From: Marinobacter sp.
GTDB taxonomy: Bacteria; Pseudomonadota; Gammaproteobacteria; Pseudomonadales; Oleiphilaceae
Length of the DNA: 39,907 nucleotides
Assembly (NCBI GenBank): GCA_018623515.1
Contig: JAAZVL010000010.1
Coordinates: 1-39,907, forward strand
Direction of reading: 5' to 3'
Numbering within the stretch: position 1 is the first letter of the stretch; each line of letters opens with the position of its first letter. The position numbers were made by a program, and so were the translations under genes. This document shows, piece after piece, positions 16,899 to 26,169 of the stretch. The notes beneath the pieces are model-generated. The model was not told the origin of the DNA. It worked only from the letters and a program-made list of their open reading frames with translations, and did not search any database.

Positions 16899-17951
16899 GT
16901 GACTTCAAGACGCGTGTTGCCCGCGGAGTGGGCACCTCAAAGTGCCGTAATGCTGACCTGGCCCCATCCCGGTACCGACTGGGCCTCCCGGCTCGAGGAA
17001 GTCGAACCGGTCTTTGAAGCCATCGCCCGGGCGGTACTGCGCTTCGAAAATCTTGTCGTCAGCTGTGAACATGTTTTCCGCCTGCAGGAACTGGGCCGCG
17101 ACCTTAACCGTTACGCGGAGGAAAACCGTCTACCGGGGCGAGTCGTGACCGTTCCGGCACCAGCCAACGACACCTGGGCCCGGGACCATGGCCCGATCAC
17201 GGTCCAGACGGAGGAAGGTCTTGAGCTGCTCGACTTCCGCTTCAATGCCTGGGGTGGCAAATTCCCCTGGGAGAAGGATGATGCCCTGAACCGGCACCTG
17301 GCCAATGCCGGTGTGTTTGGCACATCACCACTCAAGCCGGTGGATTTCGTGCTTGAAGGTGGCTCCATCGAATCGGATGGCCAGGGCACAATCCTGACCA
17401 CCAGCGAGTGCCTCCTCACACCGAGCCGCAACCCGAGCCTCGATCGCACCGCCATTGAACACCTGTTGACCGAGGTTCTTGGCAGCCACCGGGTGCTCTG
17501 GCTGAATCATGGCTACCTGGCCGGCGATGACACCGACAGTCATATCGATACCCTGGCGCGCTTCTGCGCTCCCGACCACATCTGCTACGTGGTCTGCCCC
17601 GATGTTTCCGACGAGCACTACAGCGCCCTGGCCGCCATGGAAGAGGAACTGAAGGAATTCCGGCAGCAAAATGGCGAGCCGTACCGACTCACCGCCCTGC
17701 CCTGGCCAGACCCGGTGCACGATGAGGACGGGGAGCGCCTGCCGGCCACCTACGCGAATTTCCTGATCATCAACGGTGCGGTTTTACTGCCAGTATACGG
17801 GGTTGCCCAGGACAACGAGGCCATCGAGATCATGCAGGGCATTTTCCCGGACCGGGAAATCATTCCCATTGACTGCCGACCACTGGTATACCAGCACGGC
17901 AGTCTGCATTGCGTCACCATGCAAATTCCCGCAGGAGTGGTTAATCCATGA
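16899..17951 (+). CDS. aguA: Agmatine deiminase
   Basis: Hydrolyses agmatine to N-carbamoylputrescine and ammonia, in the cytoplasm. It has 350 residues from GTG 16899, close to P. aeruginosa AguA (368). The guanidino-modifying fold is marked by NDTWARDHGP near residues 90-99, NAWGGKFPWEKDD, LEGGSIESDG, SHIDTLARF with the catalytic histidine, and the C-terminal nucleophile cysteine in GSLHC (C338). I prefer GTG 16899, with AAGGT ten bases upstream, over an earlier TTG at 16875 that would add eight residues and overrun that site. Its stop overlaps aguB as ATGA, so the two steps are coupled. No aguR-type regulator is adjacent. Confidence 0.95.
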   Translation: MTSRRVLPAEWAPQSAVMLTWPHPGTDWASRLEEVEPVFEAIARAVLRFENLVVSCEHVFRLQELGRDLNRYAEENRLPGRVVTVPAPANDTWARDHGPITVQTEEGLELLDFRFNAWGGKFPWEKDDALNRHLANAGVFGTSPLKPVDFVLEGGSIESDGQGTILTTSECLLTPSRNPSLDRTAIEHLLTEVLGSHRVLWLNHGYLAGDDTDSHIDTLARFCAPDHICYVVCPDVSDEHYSALAAMEEELKEFRQQNGEPYRLTALPWPDPVHDEDGERLPATYANFLIINGAVLLPVYGVAQDNEAIEIMQGIFPDREIIPIDCRPLVYQHGSLHCVTMQIPAGVVNP

Positions 17952-18871
17952 GCAAGGCCCGCGACAGTCGCGAACTTCGCATCGCAGCAATCCAGCAAGC
18001 CTGCAGTGAGGACAAAGCGGCCAGCCTGGCCACCAGCGAAAAACTGATTCGTGAAGCGGCAAGCCAGGGTGCGGAACTGATCGTCCTGCAGGAGCTGCAC
18101 GCCACCCTGTATTTCTGTCAGACCGAAGACACCTCGGTATTTGAGCTCGCCGAACCGATCCCCGGCCCGACCAGCGACCGGTTGTCAGCGCTGGCCCGGG
18201 AGCTGGACGTAGTGCTGGTGGGCTCGATTTTCGAGCGGCGTATGAACGGCGTCTATCACAATACCGCGGTGGTGTTTGAACGGGACGGCGAAATCGCCGG
18301 CATTTACCGGAAAATGCACATTCCGGACGATCCCGGGTTTTATGAAAAGTTCTATTTCACCCCGGGCGATGCCCAATTCAACGACGGCGGCAGCGGTTTC
18401 ACCCCCATCGACACATCGGTTGGCAAGCTTGGTGTGCTGGTTTGCTGGGACCAGTGGTACCCCGAGGCCGCGCGACTCATGGCCCTTGCCGGCGCCGAGA
18501 TCCTGATTTACCCCACCGCCATCGGCTGGGATGTCACCGACGATCCGGACGAACAGGCCCGACAACTGGAAGCCTGGGTCACGGTGCAGCGGGGGCACGC
18601 CGTCGCCAACAATCTCCCGGTGGTGGCACCGAACCGGGTGGGCACCGAGCCGGATCCGTCCGGCCAGTCCGACGGCATCCGCTTCTGGGGCAACAGCTTC
18701 ATCTGTGGCCCCCAGGGGGAGTTCCTCGCCCGCGGCGATGACGAAAACGAATGCATCCTCTCTGTTTCCCTTGACCGTACCCGCACGGAATCGGTTCGCC
18801 GGATCTGGCCGTATCTCAGAGACCGTCGTATCGATGCCTATGGCGACATTCTGAAGCGGGTAAGGGACTGA
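17948..18871 (+). CDS. aguB: N-carbamoylputrescine amidase
   Basis: Nitrilase-superfamily enzyme that hydrolyses N-carbamoylputrescine to putrescine, CO2 and ammonia, completing the arginine decarboxylase-agmatine route. It has 307 residues (P. aeruginosa about 292). The catalytic triad is visible: Glu in LQELHA, Lys in YRKMHIPDD, Cys in LVCWDQWYPE. The start ATG 17948 shares ATGA with the aguA stop. The two genes form an agmatine-to-putrescine cassette that would allow use of agmatine as nitrogen source or for polyamine synthesis. moxR follows after 7 bases in the same direction. Confidence 0.96.
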   Translation: MSKARDSRELRIAAIQQACSEDKAASLATSEKLIREAASQGAELIVLQELHATLYFCQTEDTSVFELAEPIPGPTSDRLSALARELDVVLVGSIFERRMNGVYHNTAVVFERDGEIAGIYRKMHIPDDPGFYEKFYFTPGDAQFNDGGSGFTPIDTSVGKLGVLVCWDQWYPEAARLMALAGAEILIYPTAIGWDVTDDPDEQARQLEAWVTVQRGHAVANNLPVVAPNRVGTEPDPSGQSDGIRFWGNSFICGPQGEFLARGDDENECILSVSLDRTRTESVRRIWPYLRDRRIDAYGDILKRVRD

Positions 18872-18878
18872 GGGTCGA

Positions 18879-19790
18879 ATGAAGAAACTGGTAGACAGCG
18901 TTGTCGGTGAACTGAACAGCATTCTCCTGGGCAAGGACCGGCAGGTACGCCTGGCACTGTGCGGCCTCCTGGCCCGGGGCCATCTGTTGATCGAGGACAT
19001 TCCCGGCATGGGCAAGACGACGCTTTCCCATGCCCTGGCGAAAGTGATGGGCCTGAGCTATCAGCGCATCCAGTTCACCAACGATCTGCTGCCGGCCGAT
19101 GTACTCGGTTACTCCATGTATGACAAGGCGGCAGGGACCCTGGTCTTCCATCCCGGCCCGATTTTCGCCCAGGTAGTCCTGGCGGATGAGATCAACCGGG
19201 CCTCTCCGAGAACCCAGAGTGCCCTGCTCGAAGCGATGGAAGAGCGGCAGGTCTCCATTGAGGGTGAAACCCGCCCGCTGCCGGAACCGTTCTTCGTCAT
19301 TGCCACCCAGAACCCCATTGAACAGGGCGGCACCTTTCCACTCCCCGAATCCCAGCTTGACCGGTTCCTGATGCGTTTACGACTGGGCTACCCGGATCCG
19401 CGGGCAGAGCGGGAGCTGCTTGAGGGCGAGGACCGTCGCGCCATGACCGAGCGCCTCGGCACCCTGCTCTCTGCCGAAAACCTCCAGACACTGCAGGATG
19501 GCGTTACCCGGGTGACTGCCAGCCCGGCGCTGCTGGATTACGTGCAACGACTGTTGGAACAGAGCCGGCGTATGCCCGGCCTGCTTTACGGCCTTTCTCC
19601 CCGGGCCGGCCTGGGCCTGCTCCGGGCTGCCAAAGCCTGGGCCATGATGGAAGGGCGCCACCACGTGCTGCCCGACGATATCCAGACCGTCTTCCCGGCT
19701 GTCGCGGAGCACCGGCTCGAGCAGGGAGAATCCGGCAAGAGCGCAGAGCGCGTCCGGCAGTTGCTGGCAACCGTCTCGGTACTTGAATAA
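18879..19790 (+). CDS. MoxR-family AAA+ ATPase
   Basis: A 303-residue AAA+ ATPase of the MoxR type, with Walker A IPGMGKTTL near residues 42-50, Walker B and MoxR signature VVLADEINRASPRTQ, sensor 1 IATQNPIEQGG, and the MoxR lid domain at the C-terminus (LSPRAGLGLLRAAKAW). MoxR proteins act as chaperones for metal-cofactor or envelope protein maturation, usually with a DUF58 and a VWA or transglutaminase gene next door. None is present here; it follows aguB by 7 bases and precedes trxB. The substrate is therefore unknown, and any link to putrescine metabolism is only positional. Confidence 0.93.
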   Translation: MKKLVDSVVGELNSILLGKDRQVRLALCGLLARGHLLIEDIPGMGKTTLSHALAKVMGLSYQRIQFTNDLLPADVLGYSMYDKAAGTLVFHPGPIFAQVVLADEINRASPRTQSALLEAMEERQVSIEGETRPLPEPFFVIATQNPIEQGGTFPLPESQLDRFLMRLRLGYPDPRAERELLEGEDRRAMTERLGTLLSAENLQTLQDGVTRVTASPALLDYVQRLLEQSRRMPGLLYGLSPRAGLGLLRAAKAWAMMEGRHHVLPDDIQTVFPAVAEHRLEQGESGKSAERVRQLLATVSVLE

Positions 19791-19812
19791 AAGACTTCTG
19801 ACCACATAGTAT
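19783..19812 (+). promoter_or_regulatory. Candidate promoter for trxB
   Basis: TTGAAT (19783-19788), an 18-base spacer, then TAGTAT (19807-19812). The -35 box lies over the last codons and stop of moxR. Transcription would begin near 19819, about 23 bases before the trxB ATG. Read-through from moxR is equally possible. Confidence 0.35.
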
Positions 19813-19832
19813 CCATTTTCAAACATCAGTGA

Positions 19833-20795
<963 letters not shown>

Positions 20796-20820
20796 GCCGG
20801 GCCGGAGCGACTGGAGCAGG

Positions 20821-21534
20821 ATGACCACTCTCCCCTGGCTAGAACCGGACCAGCTCTGGTTCCCCCCCGCCGAGGAGGCTCTGGATGACCCGGATGGCCT
20901 CCTGGCTCTCGGCGGCGATCTCTCCACCGAGCGGCTGATCCTCGCCTACCGGAACGGTATTTTCCCTTGGTACAGCGACGATCAGCCGATCCTCTGGTGG
21001 TCTCCTGACCCCCGGTGCGTTCTGTTTCCATCCGACATCCATATCTCCCGGAGCCTGCGACGTACGCTGAACCAGAAACGGTTTCATGTCACCTCAGACA
21101 GGGCCTTCAGCCGCATCATCCGGCTCTGTGGCTCCACCCGTGCCGAGGGCACCTGGATTACTGACGACATGGTAGCGGCCTACACCGAATTGCACCGGCA
21201 GGGTATCGCCCACTCCATAGAAGTCTGGAATCGCAACAACGAGCTTGCCGGCGGGATGTACGGGGTGGCACTGGGCCGCTGCTTTTTTGGCGAGTCCATG
21301 TTCTCCCTGGAAACCAACGCATCGAAAGTCCTGATGGTGCATCTGGCAAACCAGCTGAAGCTCTGGGGCTACCGGATGATGGACTGCCAGGTGGAGAGCG
21401 ATCATCTGCTGACCATGGGCGCCCGGAGCATTCCCAGAGCCGAGTTTTTATCTATACTCAGGGCAAGTGTTGATCAGAACCCGGACCAGTCCGACTGGAC
21501 CTTCACCTGGGAATGGCGCGGGCCGGAGGTGTGA
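20821..21534 (+). CDS. aat: Leucyl/phenylalanyl-tRNA-protein transferase
   Basis: Adds Leu or Phe from aminoacyl-tRNA to proteins with N-terminal Arg or Lys, creating primary N-degrons read by ClpS. It has 237 residues (E. coli 234). Family motifs seen are FPPAEEAL, GLLALGGDLS, YRNGIFPWY, PILWWSPDPRCVL and GRCFFGESMFS. Its stop is immediately followed by the ATG of the next transferase gene, so both are made together. Confidence 0.97.
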   Translation: MTTLPWLEPDQLWFPPAEEALDDPDGLLALGGDLSTERLILAYRNGIFPWYSDDQPILWWSPDPRCVLFPSDIHISRSLRRTLNQKRFHVTSDRAFSRIIRLCGSTRAEGTWITDDMVAAYTELHRQGIAHSIEVWNRNNELAGGMYGVALGRCFFGESMFSLETNASKVLMVHLANQLKLWGYRMMDCQVESDHLLTMGARSIPRAEFLSILRASVDQNPDQSDWTFTWEWRGPEV

Positions 21535-22248
21535 ATGAGTAACCTCAGAACCCTGGTATTTTTTGCGACTCCACCCCATAACTGCAGTTATCTGCCCGAT
21601 CGCGAGGCCACCACGATGTTTGTGGACCCCAGGGCCAACATTGACAAAAAACTATACAGTCAGCTGACCGCCCTTGGCTTCCGCCGCAGCGGCTCCCATT
21701 ACTACCGGCCTCATTGTGAACACTGTAATGCCTGTATTCCGGTGCGCCTGAAAACCGCCGAGTTCCAGCCTGACCGGAGCCAGCGCCGGGTAATGAAAAA
21801 GAACGCCGATCTCCAGTGCGCCATGGTGCCTGCCAGCTTCAGCGAGGAGTATTACACGCTCTATTCCCGCTATATCAATGAGCGGCACAGCGACGGTGAC
21901 ATGTACCCCCCTTCCAGGGAGCAGTTCACGTCATTCCTGGTGGAAGGGGCTACCGACTCCTGGTTCCTGGAAATGCGACTTGAGGACAGGCTGGTAGGGC
22001 TTGCCGCGGTTGATGTTCTCGATGACGGCCTGTCGGCGATCTACACGGTGTTCGCCCCCGAATTGGAGCACCGCAGCCCGGGAACCTTTGCCATCCTGTG
22101 GCAGATCGAAGAAGCCAGGCGCCGGGGCCTGCCGCATCTGTACCTTGGGTACTGGATCAAGGAATGCCGGAAAATGAACTACAAGACCCGTTTCCAGCCG
22201 ATTGAGGCTCTGCGCGATGGCCATTGGCGGACGATGGATGACAACTGA
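21535..22248 (+). CDS. bpt: Aspartate/glutamate leucyltransferase
   Basis: Bacterial homologue of eukaryotic arginyl-transferase that adds leucine to N-terminal Asp or Glu. It has 237 residues. The N-terminal part shows the cysteine cluster HCEHCNACIPVR and DPRANIDKKLYSQL; the C-terminal GNAT-like half has LYLGYWIKECRKMNYK. Often annotated ate or bpt. The ATG directly abuts the aat stop, and GGAGGT lies inside the end of aat, four bases before the start, so coupling is strong. Aat and Bpt together feed ClpS-ClpA, encoded 1 kb further on. Confidence 0.96.
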   Translation: MSNLRTLVFFATPPHNCSYLPDREATTMFVDPRANIDKKLYSQLTALGFRRSGSHYYRPHCEHCNACIPVRLKTAEFQPDRSQRRVMKKNADLQCAMVPASFSEEYYTLYSRYINERHSDGDMYPPSREQFTSFLVEGATDSWFLEMRLEDRLVGLAAVDVLDDGLSAIYTVFAPELEHRSPGTFAILWQIEEARRRGLPHLYLGYWIKECRKMNYKTRFQPIEALRDGHWRTMDDN

Positions 22249-22250
22249 CT

Positions 22251-22279
22251 TTGCCAAATGACGACAAATCAGGCAGAAT
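22251..22279 (+). promoter_or_regulatory. Candidate sigma-70 promoter for infA
   Basis: TTGCCA (22251-22256), a 17-base spacer, then CAGAAT (22274-22279). Transcription near 22286 would give a leader of about 44 bases before the infA ATG. A separate promoter makes sense for an abundant initiation factor. Confidence 0.45.
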
Positions 22280-22329
22280 TGCGCAATTTAAAATCACCAG
22301 AAGCATATCCAAAGCGAGGTTTCTACTGA

Positions 22330-22548
22330 ATGGCGAAATCAGATGTCATTGAAATGGAAGGCGTCATCATCGACACCCTTCCCAACACCATGTTCCGCGT
22401 TGAGCTGAGCAATGGTCACGTTGTGACTGCTCACATTTCCGGCAAGATGCGCAAGAACTACATCCGCATCCTGACTGGCGACAAGGTCAAGGTTGAGCTG
22501 ACTCCCTATGACCTGAGCAAGGGCCGCATTGTTTACCGTGCCCGTTAA
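22330..22548 (+). CDS. infA: Translation initiation factor IF-1
   Basis: A 72-residue, single-domain OB-fold protein that binds the ribosomal A site during initiation, the same length as in E. coli. The whole sequence is diagnostic: [53 protein letters not shown]. The start follows AGCGAGG, about eight bases upstream. A strong terminator follows 20 bases after the stop, so infA ends its transcript. Confidence 0.99.
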   Translation: MAKSDVIEMEGVIIDTLPNTMFRVELSNGHVVTAHISGKMRKNYIRILTGDKVKVELTPYDLSKGRIVYRAR

Positions 22549-22567
22549 TCTGCCTCAGTGACATCTG

Positions 22568-22594
22568 AAAAACCCCGCCACGGCGGGGTTTTTT
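22568..22594 (+). terminator. Intrinsic terminator of infA
   Basis: AAAAACCCCGC, loop CACG, GCGGGGTTTTT: an 11-bp stem with GC core, followed directly by further T (22589-22594). This is a textbook rho-independent terminator for plus-strand transcription. Confidence 0.92.
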
Positions 22595-22607
22595 GTTGCC
22601 TGTGAAA

Positions 22608-22639
22608 CAAAAAAACCGCTGCACGGGGCAGCGGTTTTT
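22608..22639 (-). terminator. Intrinsic terminator of clpS-clpA
   Basis: AAAAACCGCTGC (22611-22622), loop ACGGG, GCAGCGGTTTTT (22628-22639): a perfect 12-bp stem. On the minus strand it ends in seven T (22608-22614), so it ends clpA transcription. It also has a T-run on the plus strand and may act both ways, backing up the infA terminator. Confidence 0.9.
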
Positions 22640-22653
22640 CGGATGGCGGACGA

Positions 22654-24924
22654 TCAGACAGCTTCCGCCGGTTCGTCCTCGTACTCGAACTCCAGCTCGT
22701 CTCCCTTGAGATGGATGTAGACGTCCCCGCCGTGCTCTGACAGCCGGCCGAAGAGGATCTGTTCTGCCAGCGGCCGCTTGATCTTGTCCTGGATCAGGCG
22801 GGACATGGGCCGTGCTCCCATGGTGACATCGTAGCCGCGGTCCGCGAGCCAGGCCTTGGCATCCTCATCGACATGCAGTACCACATGTTTCTCATCCAGC
22901 TGCGCCTGCAGCTCGGTGAGGAACTTGTCGACCACATGGGTGATGGTCTCCTTCTGGAGATCACCAAACTGGATGATGCCATCGAGCCGGTTACGGAATT
23001 CCGGCGTGAAGGTCTTGGTGATGACCTCCATTCCGTCGGTGCTGTGATCCTGCTCGCTGAAGCCGATGGATCGACGAGCCATGCTCTCGGCACCGGCGTT
23101 GGTGGTCATCACCAGAATCACGTGTCGGAAGTCCGCCTTGCGGCCGTTGTTATCGGTCAGCGTGCCGTGGTCCATCACCTGCAGCAGCAGGTTGAAGACC
23201 TCCGGATGCGCCTTCTCGATCTCGTCAAGCAGCAATACGCAATGCGGATGCTTGTTGACCGCCTCGGTGAGCAGGCCACCCTGGTCGTACCCCACATAGC
23301 CCGGGGGTGCACCAATCAGACGGGACACGGTGTGCCGTTCCATGTATTCGGACATGTCGAAGCGCACCAGCTCGATCCCCAGCACCTTGGCCAGCTGCTT
23401 GGTCACCTCGGTCTTGCCCACCCCGGTGGGGCCGGCGAACAGGAACGCACCTTCGGGTTTTTCCGGTGCTTTCAGGCCCGCGCGGGCAAGCTTGATGGCC
23501 GTGGCCAGGGATTCGATGGCCGGGTCCTGCCCGAACACCACCATCTTCAGATCCCGCTCCAGGTTGCGGAGCAGGTCCTTGTCGCTGGTGGACACATTCT
23601 TCGGCGGAATCCGCGCAATGTTGGCCACCACATCCTCGATCTCCGAGACATCGACAGTCTTCTTGCGCTTGTTTTCCGGCAGCATGCGCTGACGGGCACC
23701 GGCCTCGTCGATGACATCGATGGCCTTGTCCGGCAGATGGCGGTCGGTAATATAGCGATCCGCCAGCTCCGCAGCCACCCGAAGCGCCTTGTCGGTGTAC
23801 TTCAGATCATGGTGCTTCTCGAAGCTGGGCTTGAGGCCTTTGAGAATCTGATAGGTATCCTCGACGCTCGGCTCGTTGACATCGATCTTCTGGAATCGGC
23901 GAGCCAGCGCACTGTCCTTCTCGAAGATGCCCCGGAACTCCTGGAATGTGGTGGACCCGATACAACGGATCTCACCGGAGCTCAGCATCGGCTTGAGCAG
24001 GTTGGAGGCATCCATGACGCCACCGGAGGCAGATCCCGCACCGATGATGGTGTGAATCTCATCGATGAACAGGATCGCGTGCTGCTGCTTCTTGAGCTCG
24101 CTCAGCAGGCCCTTAAGACGCTTCTCGAAATCACCCCGGTACTTGGTGCCCGCGAGCAACGCACCCATGTCCAGGGAGTAGACCACCGCGTCAGAAATGA
24201 TGTCCGGCACCTGGCCGTCGACGATGCGCTTCGCCAGACCTTCGGCGATGGCGGTCTTGCCCACGCCGGCCTCACCCACCAGCAGCGGGTTGTTCTTGCG
24301 CCGGCGGGCCAGGATCTGGACCACCCGCTCCACTTCGTGCTCGCGGCCAATCAGCGGATCTATCCGCCCCTGGCGCGCCTGTTCATTCAGGTTCGTGGCA
24401 TAGCTTTCCAGCGGCTTGGACTGGGAGCCTTCTTCACCCGTTTCATCGTGGGAAGCCTGGTCGTGGCCTTCCTGATCCTCGGCATCCTGAACCCGTGAAA
24501 TGCCATGGGAAACGAAGTTGACCACATCGATCCGGGCGATGCTCTGCTTTTTAAGCACATACACCGCCTGACTTTCCTGTTCACTGAAGATGGCCACCAG
24601 GACATTCGCGCCCGTGACCTCTTTCTTGCCAGAGGACTGGACATGGAACACAGCCCGCTGAAGCACGCGCTGGAAACCCAGAGTCGGCTGGGTCTCGCGT
24701 TCGCTGTCGTTACTGGGAATCAGTGGTGTGGTGGAATCGACGAATTCCACCAGCTCTTCCTCGAGGCGCTTGAGGTCAGCACCACAGGCTTTCAGGACGC
24801 CCACCGCCGATTCGTTATCAAGCAGAGCCAACAGTAAATGCTCGACGGTCATGAATTCATGACGCTTGTCCCGGGCATTTTTGAAGGCCGTATTCAGCGT
24901 AATTTCAAGATCTTTGCTCAGCAT
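22654..24924 (-). CDS. clpA: ATP-dependent Clp protease ATP-binding subunit ClpA
   Basis: Hexameric AAA+ unfoldase that feeds ClpP, with ClpS as its N-degron adaptor. It has 756 residues from ATG 24924 (E. coli 758). Order: Clp N-domain with two repeats (residues 1-145), acidic linker, AAA-1 with Walker [13 protein letters not shown]-2 with Walker [10 protein letters not shown], and the ClpP-binding loop IGF near residue 619, at the same place as the E. coli IGL loop. An in-frame TTG at 24936 would add four residues, but the ATG agrees with the family. It lies 18 bases downstream of clpS; clpP is not in the window. Confidence 0.98.
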   Translation of the reverse strand: MLSKDLEITLNTAFKNARDKRHEFMTVEHLLLALLDNESAVGVLKACGADLKRLEEELVEFVDSTTPLIPSNDSERETQPTLGFQRVLQRAVFHVQSSGKKEVTGANVLVAIFSEQESQAVYVLKKQSIARIDVVNFVSHGISRVQDAEDQEGHDQASHDETGEEGSQSKPLESYATNLNEQARQGRIDPLIGREHEVERVVQILARRRKNNPLLVGEAGVGKTAIAEGLAKRIVDGQVPDIISDAVVYSLDMGALLAGTKYRGDFEKRLKGLLSELKKQQHAILFIDEIHTIIGAGSASGGVMDASNLLKPMLSSGEIRCIGSTTFQEFRGIFEKDSALARRFQKIDVNEPSVEDTYQILKGLKPSFEKHHDLKYTDKALRVAAELADRYITDRHLPDKAIDVIDEAGARQRMLPENKRKKTVDVSEIEDVVANIARIPPKNVSTSDKDLLRNLERDLKMVVFGQDPAIESLATAIKLARAGLKAPEKPEGAFLFAGPTGVGKTEVTKQLAKVLGIELVRFDMSEYMERHTVSRLIGAPPGYVGYDQGGLLTEAVNKHPHCVLLLDEIEKAHPEVFNLLLQVMDHGTLTDNNGRKADFRHVILVMTTNAGAESMARRSIGFSEQDHSTDGMEVITKTFTPEFRNRLDGIIQFGDLQKETITHVVDKFLTELQAQLDEKHVVLHVDEDAKAWLADRGYDVTMGARPMSRLIQDKIKRPLAEQILFGRLSEHGGDVYIHLKGDELEFEYEDEPAEAV

Positions 24925-24942
24925 GGGCCACCCCAACGTCTG

Positions 24943-25302
24943 TCAGTCCGCACGTTCAATCTCGCAAAGGAGCGGATGTTCGCATTCCGAAGAATACTGG
25001 TTCACCTGTGCTGCCTTTGTTTCTGCGATGTCTCGGGTATATACCCCACATACGGCTTTTCCCTGCGTATGGACGAGCAGCATCACCTGCGTCGCCTTCT
25101 CCTCGTTCATTCCGAAGAACTTCATCAATACATCCACCACGAAGTCCATGGGGGTGTAGTCATCGTTCAGAAGCACGACCCGGAAACGCGCCGGGCGCTT
25201 CAGAGCAGGCTTTTCGGGCGCGACACTGAGGTCGTCCTGTCGGCCCGGCTGATCGTCCTCCCCCTGATTCAATACTAGTAGAGAATTGTCGATAGTCCGC
25301 AT
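24943..25302 (-). CDS. clpS: Clp protease adaptor ClpS
   Basis: Small adaptor that binds N-terminal Leu, Phe, Trp or Tyr and delivers the protein to ClpA. It has 119 residues (E. coli 106), the extra being in the flexible N-terminal tail. The core is fully recognisable: [15 protein letters not shown] (with the NDD and TPM pocket residues), [19 protein letters not shown], and [10 protein letters not shown]. It is cotranscribed with clpA and divergent from cspD, as in many gammaproteobacteria. Confidence 0.97.
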   Translation of the reverse strand: MRTIDNSLLVLNQGEDDQPGRQDDLSVAPEKPALKRPARFRVVLLNDDYTPMDFVVDVLMKFFGMNEEKATQVMLLVHTQGKAVCGVYTRDIAETKAAQVNQYSSECEHPLLCEIERAD

Positions 25303-25336
25303 GTTTCTTTACCGGTTTACTCGGTGTCCTCGGGTT

Positions 25337-25367
25337 AAATGTGGTTGTCCGGAGTCGGGTTTTCAAG
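25337..25367 (-). promoter_or_regulatory. Sigma-32-like promoter for clpS-clpA
   Basis: On the minus strand, CTTGAA (25367 down to 25362), 17 bases, then CCACATTT (25344 down to 25337), against the heat-shock consensus CTTGAA / CCCCATnT with one mismatch. Transcription would start about 28 bases before the clpS ATG. The spacer is at the long end of the known range, so this is moderate. Confidence 0.4.
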
Positions 25368-25495
25368 CGGCCCAGGCCCCCGGACGTGAGATATTTATCA
25401 ATACGGGGATGATACCGCTTCCGGACCGCCGGAAACCACACATAACCTCGATAGAAACTATTGACTCCAGGCGCTGATTGGTCGACAGTTAAGAG

Positions 25496-25527
25496 GCATT
25501 GTAAAATAATGTAAATGTATACAATGC
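25496..25527. repeat. Inverted repeat upstream of cspD, possible operator
   Basis: GCATTGTA (25496-25503) and TACAATGC (25520-25527) are perfect inverted copies 16 bases apart in the AT-rich patch. Two half-sites centred about 24 bases apart suit a dimeric DNA-binding protein, and they overlap the candidate promoter hexamers. Repeats of this size also occur by chance. Confidence 0.35.
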
Positions 25528-25633
25528 AAACGTAACCGGACGCGCAACCGAGTAACAGGATCCGGGCGGAGTGCCGGGATTCAGGGTGTACCCAATAATA
25601 AGAACTGACAGCAAAGGAACAGGGGAGTTCATC

Positions 25634-25945
25634 ATGCCAAGAGGCAAGGTCAAGTGGTTCAACAATGCCAAGGGCTACGGATTCATTATCGAGGACGGCT
25701 GCAGTGACGACCTGTTTGCCCATTTTTCCTCGGTTCAGATGGACGGCTACAAGACGCTGAAAGCCGGTCAGGCCGTTACCTTTGACAAAAAGCCCAGTGA
25801 CAAGGGAATTCACGCAGTCAACATCGTGCCTGAGGAAATGCCATCCAAGCAGCCCCAGGCGCCTTCCGGTGGTAGCAGCGAAAAGAAGTCCGCCACCCGC
25901 GACGAGGGCCGTGGAGACTACCCCCCGCGGGCAGTAAACGCCTGA
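25634..25945 (+). CDS. cspD: Cold-shock-domain protein CspD
   Basis: A 103-residue single-stranded nucleic-acid-binding protein. The cold-shock domain fills residues 1-68, with GKVKWFNN, RNP-1 KGYGFI and RNP-2 LFAHFS. E. coli CspD (74 residues) inhibits replication in stationary phase. Here a hydrophilic tail of about 35 residues follows (rich in Pro, Ser, Gly, Lys, ending PPRAVNA), which is longer than in E. coli or, as I recall, Pseudomonas. ATG 25634 has AGGGGAG upstream; an earlier open start at 25571 lacks one. Position beside clpS is conserved. Confidence 0.93.
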   Translation: MPRGKVKWFNNAKGYGFIIEDGCSDDLFAHFSSVQMDGYKTLKAGQAVTFDKKPSDKGIHAVNIVPEEMPSKQPQAPSGGSSEKKSATRDEGRGDYPPRAVNA

Positions 25946-25966
25946 GGCGGCAAACGGGTCTTTCCC

Positions 25967-26018
25967 CATACCTGCCTGACAACCAGGTATGAACCGGAAG
26001 GCTGGCATCATCGCCAGC
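25967..26018 (+). other. Two consecutive hairpins downstream of cspD
   Basis: CATACCTG / CAGGTATG (25967-25974, 25984-25991) and GCTGGC / GCCAGC (26001-26006, 26013-26018) are perfect stems with 9- and 6-base loops. Neither has a T-run, so they are not standard terminators. They may stabilise the cspD 3' end or aid factor-dependent termination. The rest of 25946-26169 shows no gene. Confidence 0.4.
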
Positions 26019-26169
26019 AAGGATGTTGAAGAATGGGGCCGGTTGACGCTGGCAGCGCAAGGCCTGCCGGCGTGGAGGTTTTTGTCTGTTTTCCGGTTGC
26101 CAAATCCCGCAATTCGGGTACCCTCATTCAATCCTTTCACCGAACACCCAAGACCCCGACGACCGAGGC

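Larger units (their letters stand above)
25303..25633. other. Divergent clpS-cspD intergenic region, 331 bases, no gene seen
   Basis: The side near clpS holds a sigma-32-like promoter reading leftward. The middle, 25490-25530, is AT-rich, unlike the surrounding sequence, and contains an 8-bp inverted repeat. TTGTAA (25499-25504) and TACAAT (25520-25525), 15 bases apart, could be a cspD promoter with a leader of about 100 bases, as is common for cold-shock genes. I see no open frame with coding character here. Confidence 0.6.

Noticed and set aside
22873..24498. A 541-codon plus-strand open frame
   Set aside because: Antisense to clpA; no motifs and no upstream signal.
25160..26140. A 326-codon minus-strand open frame across the clpS-cspD gap
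   Set aside because: It would cover cspD, the clpS start and the AT-rich regulatory region, and shows no domain. The real genes explain both ends.
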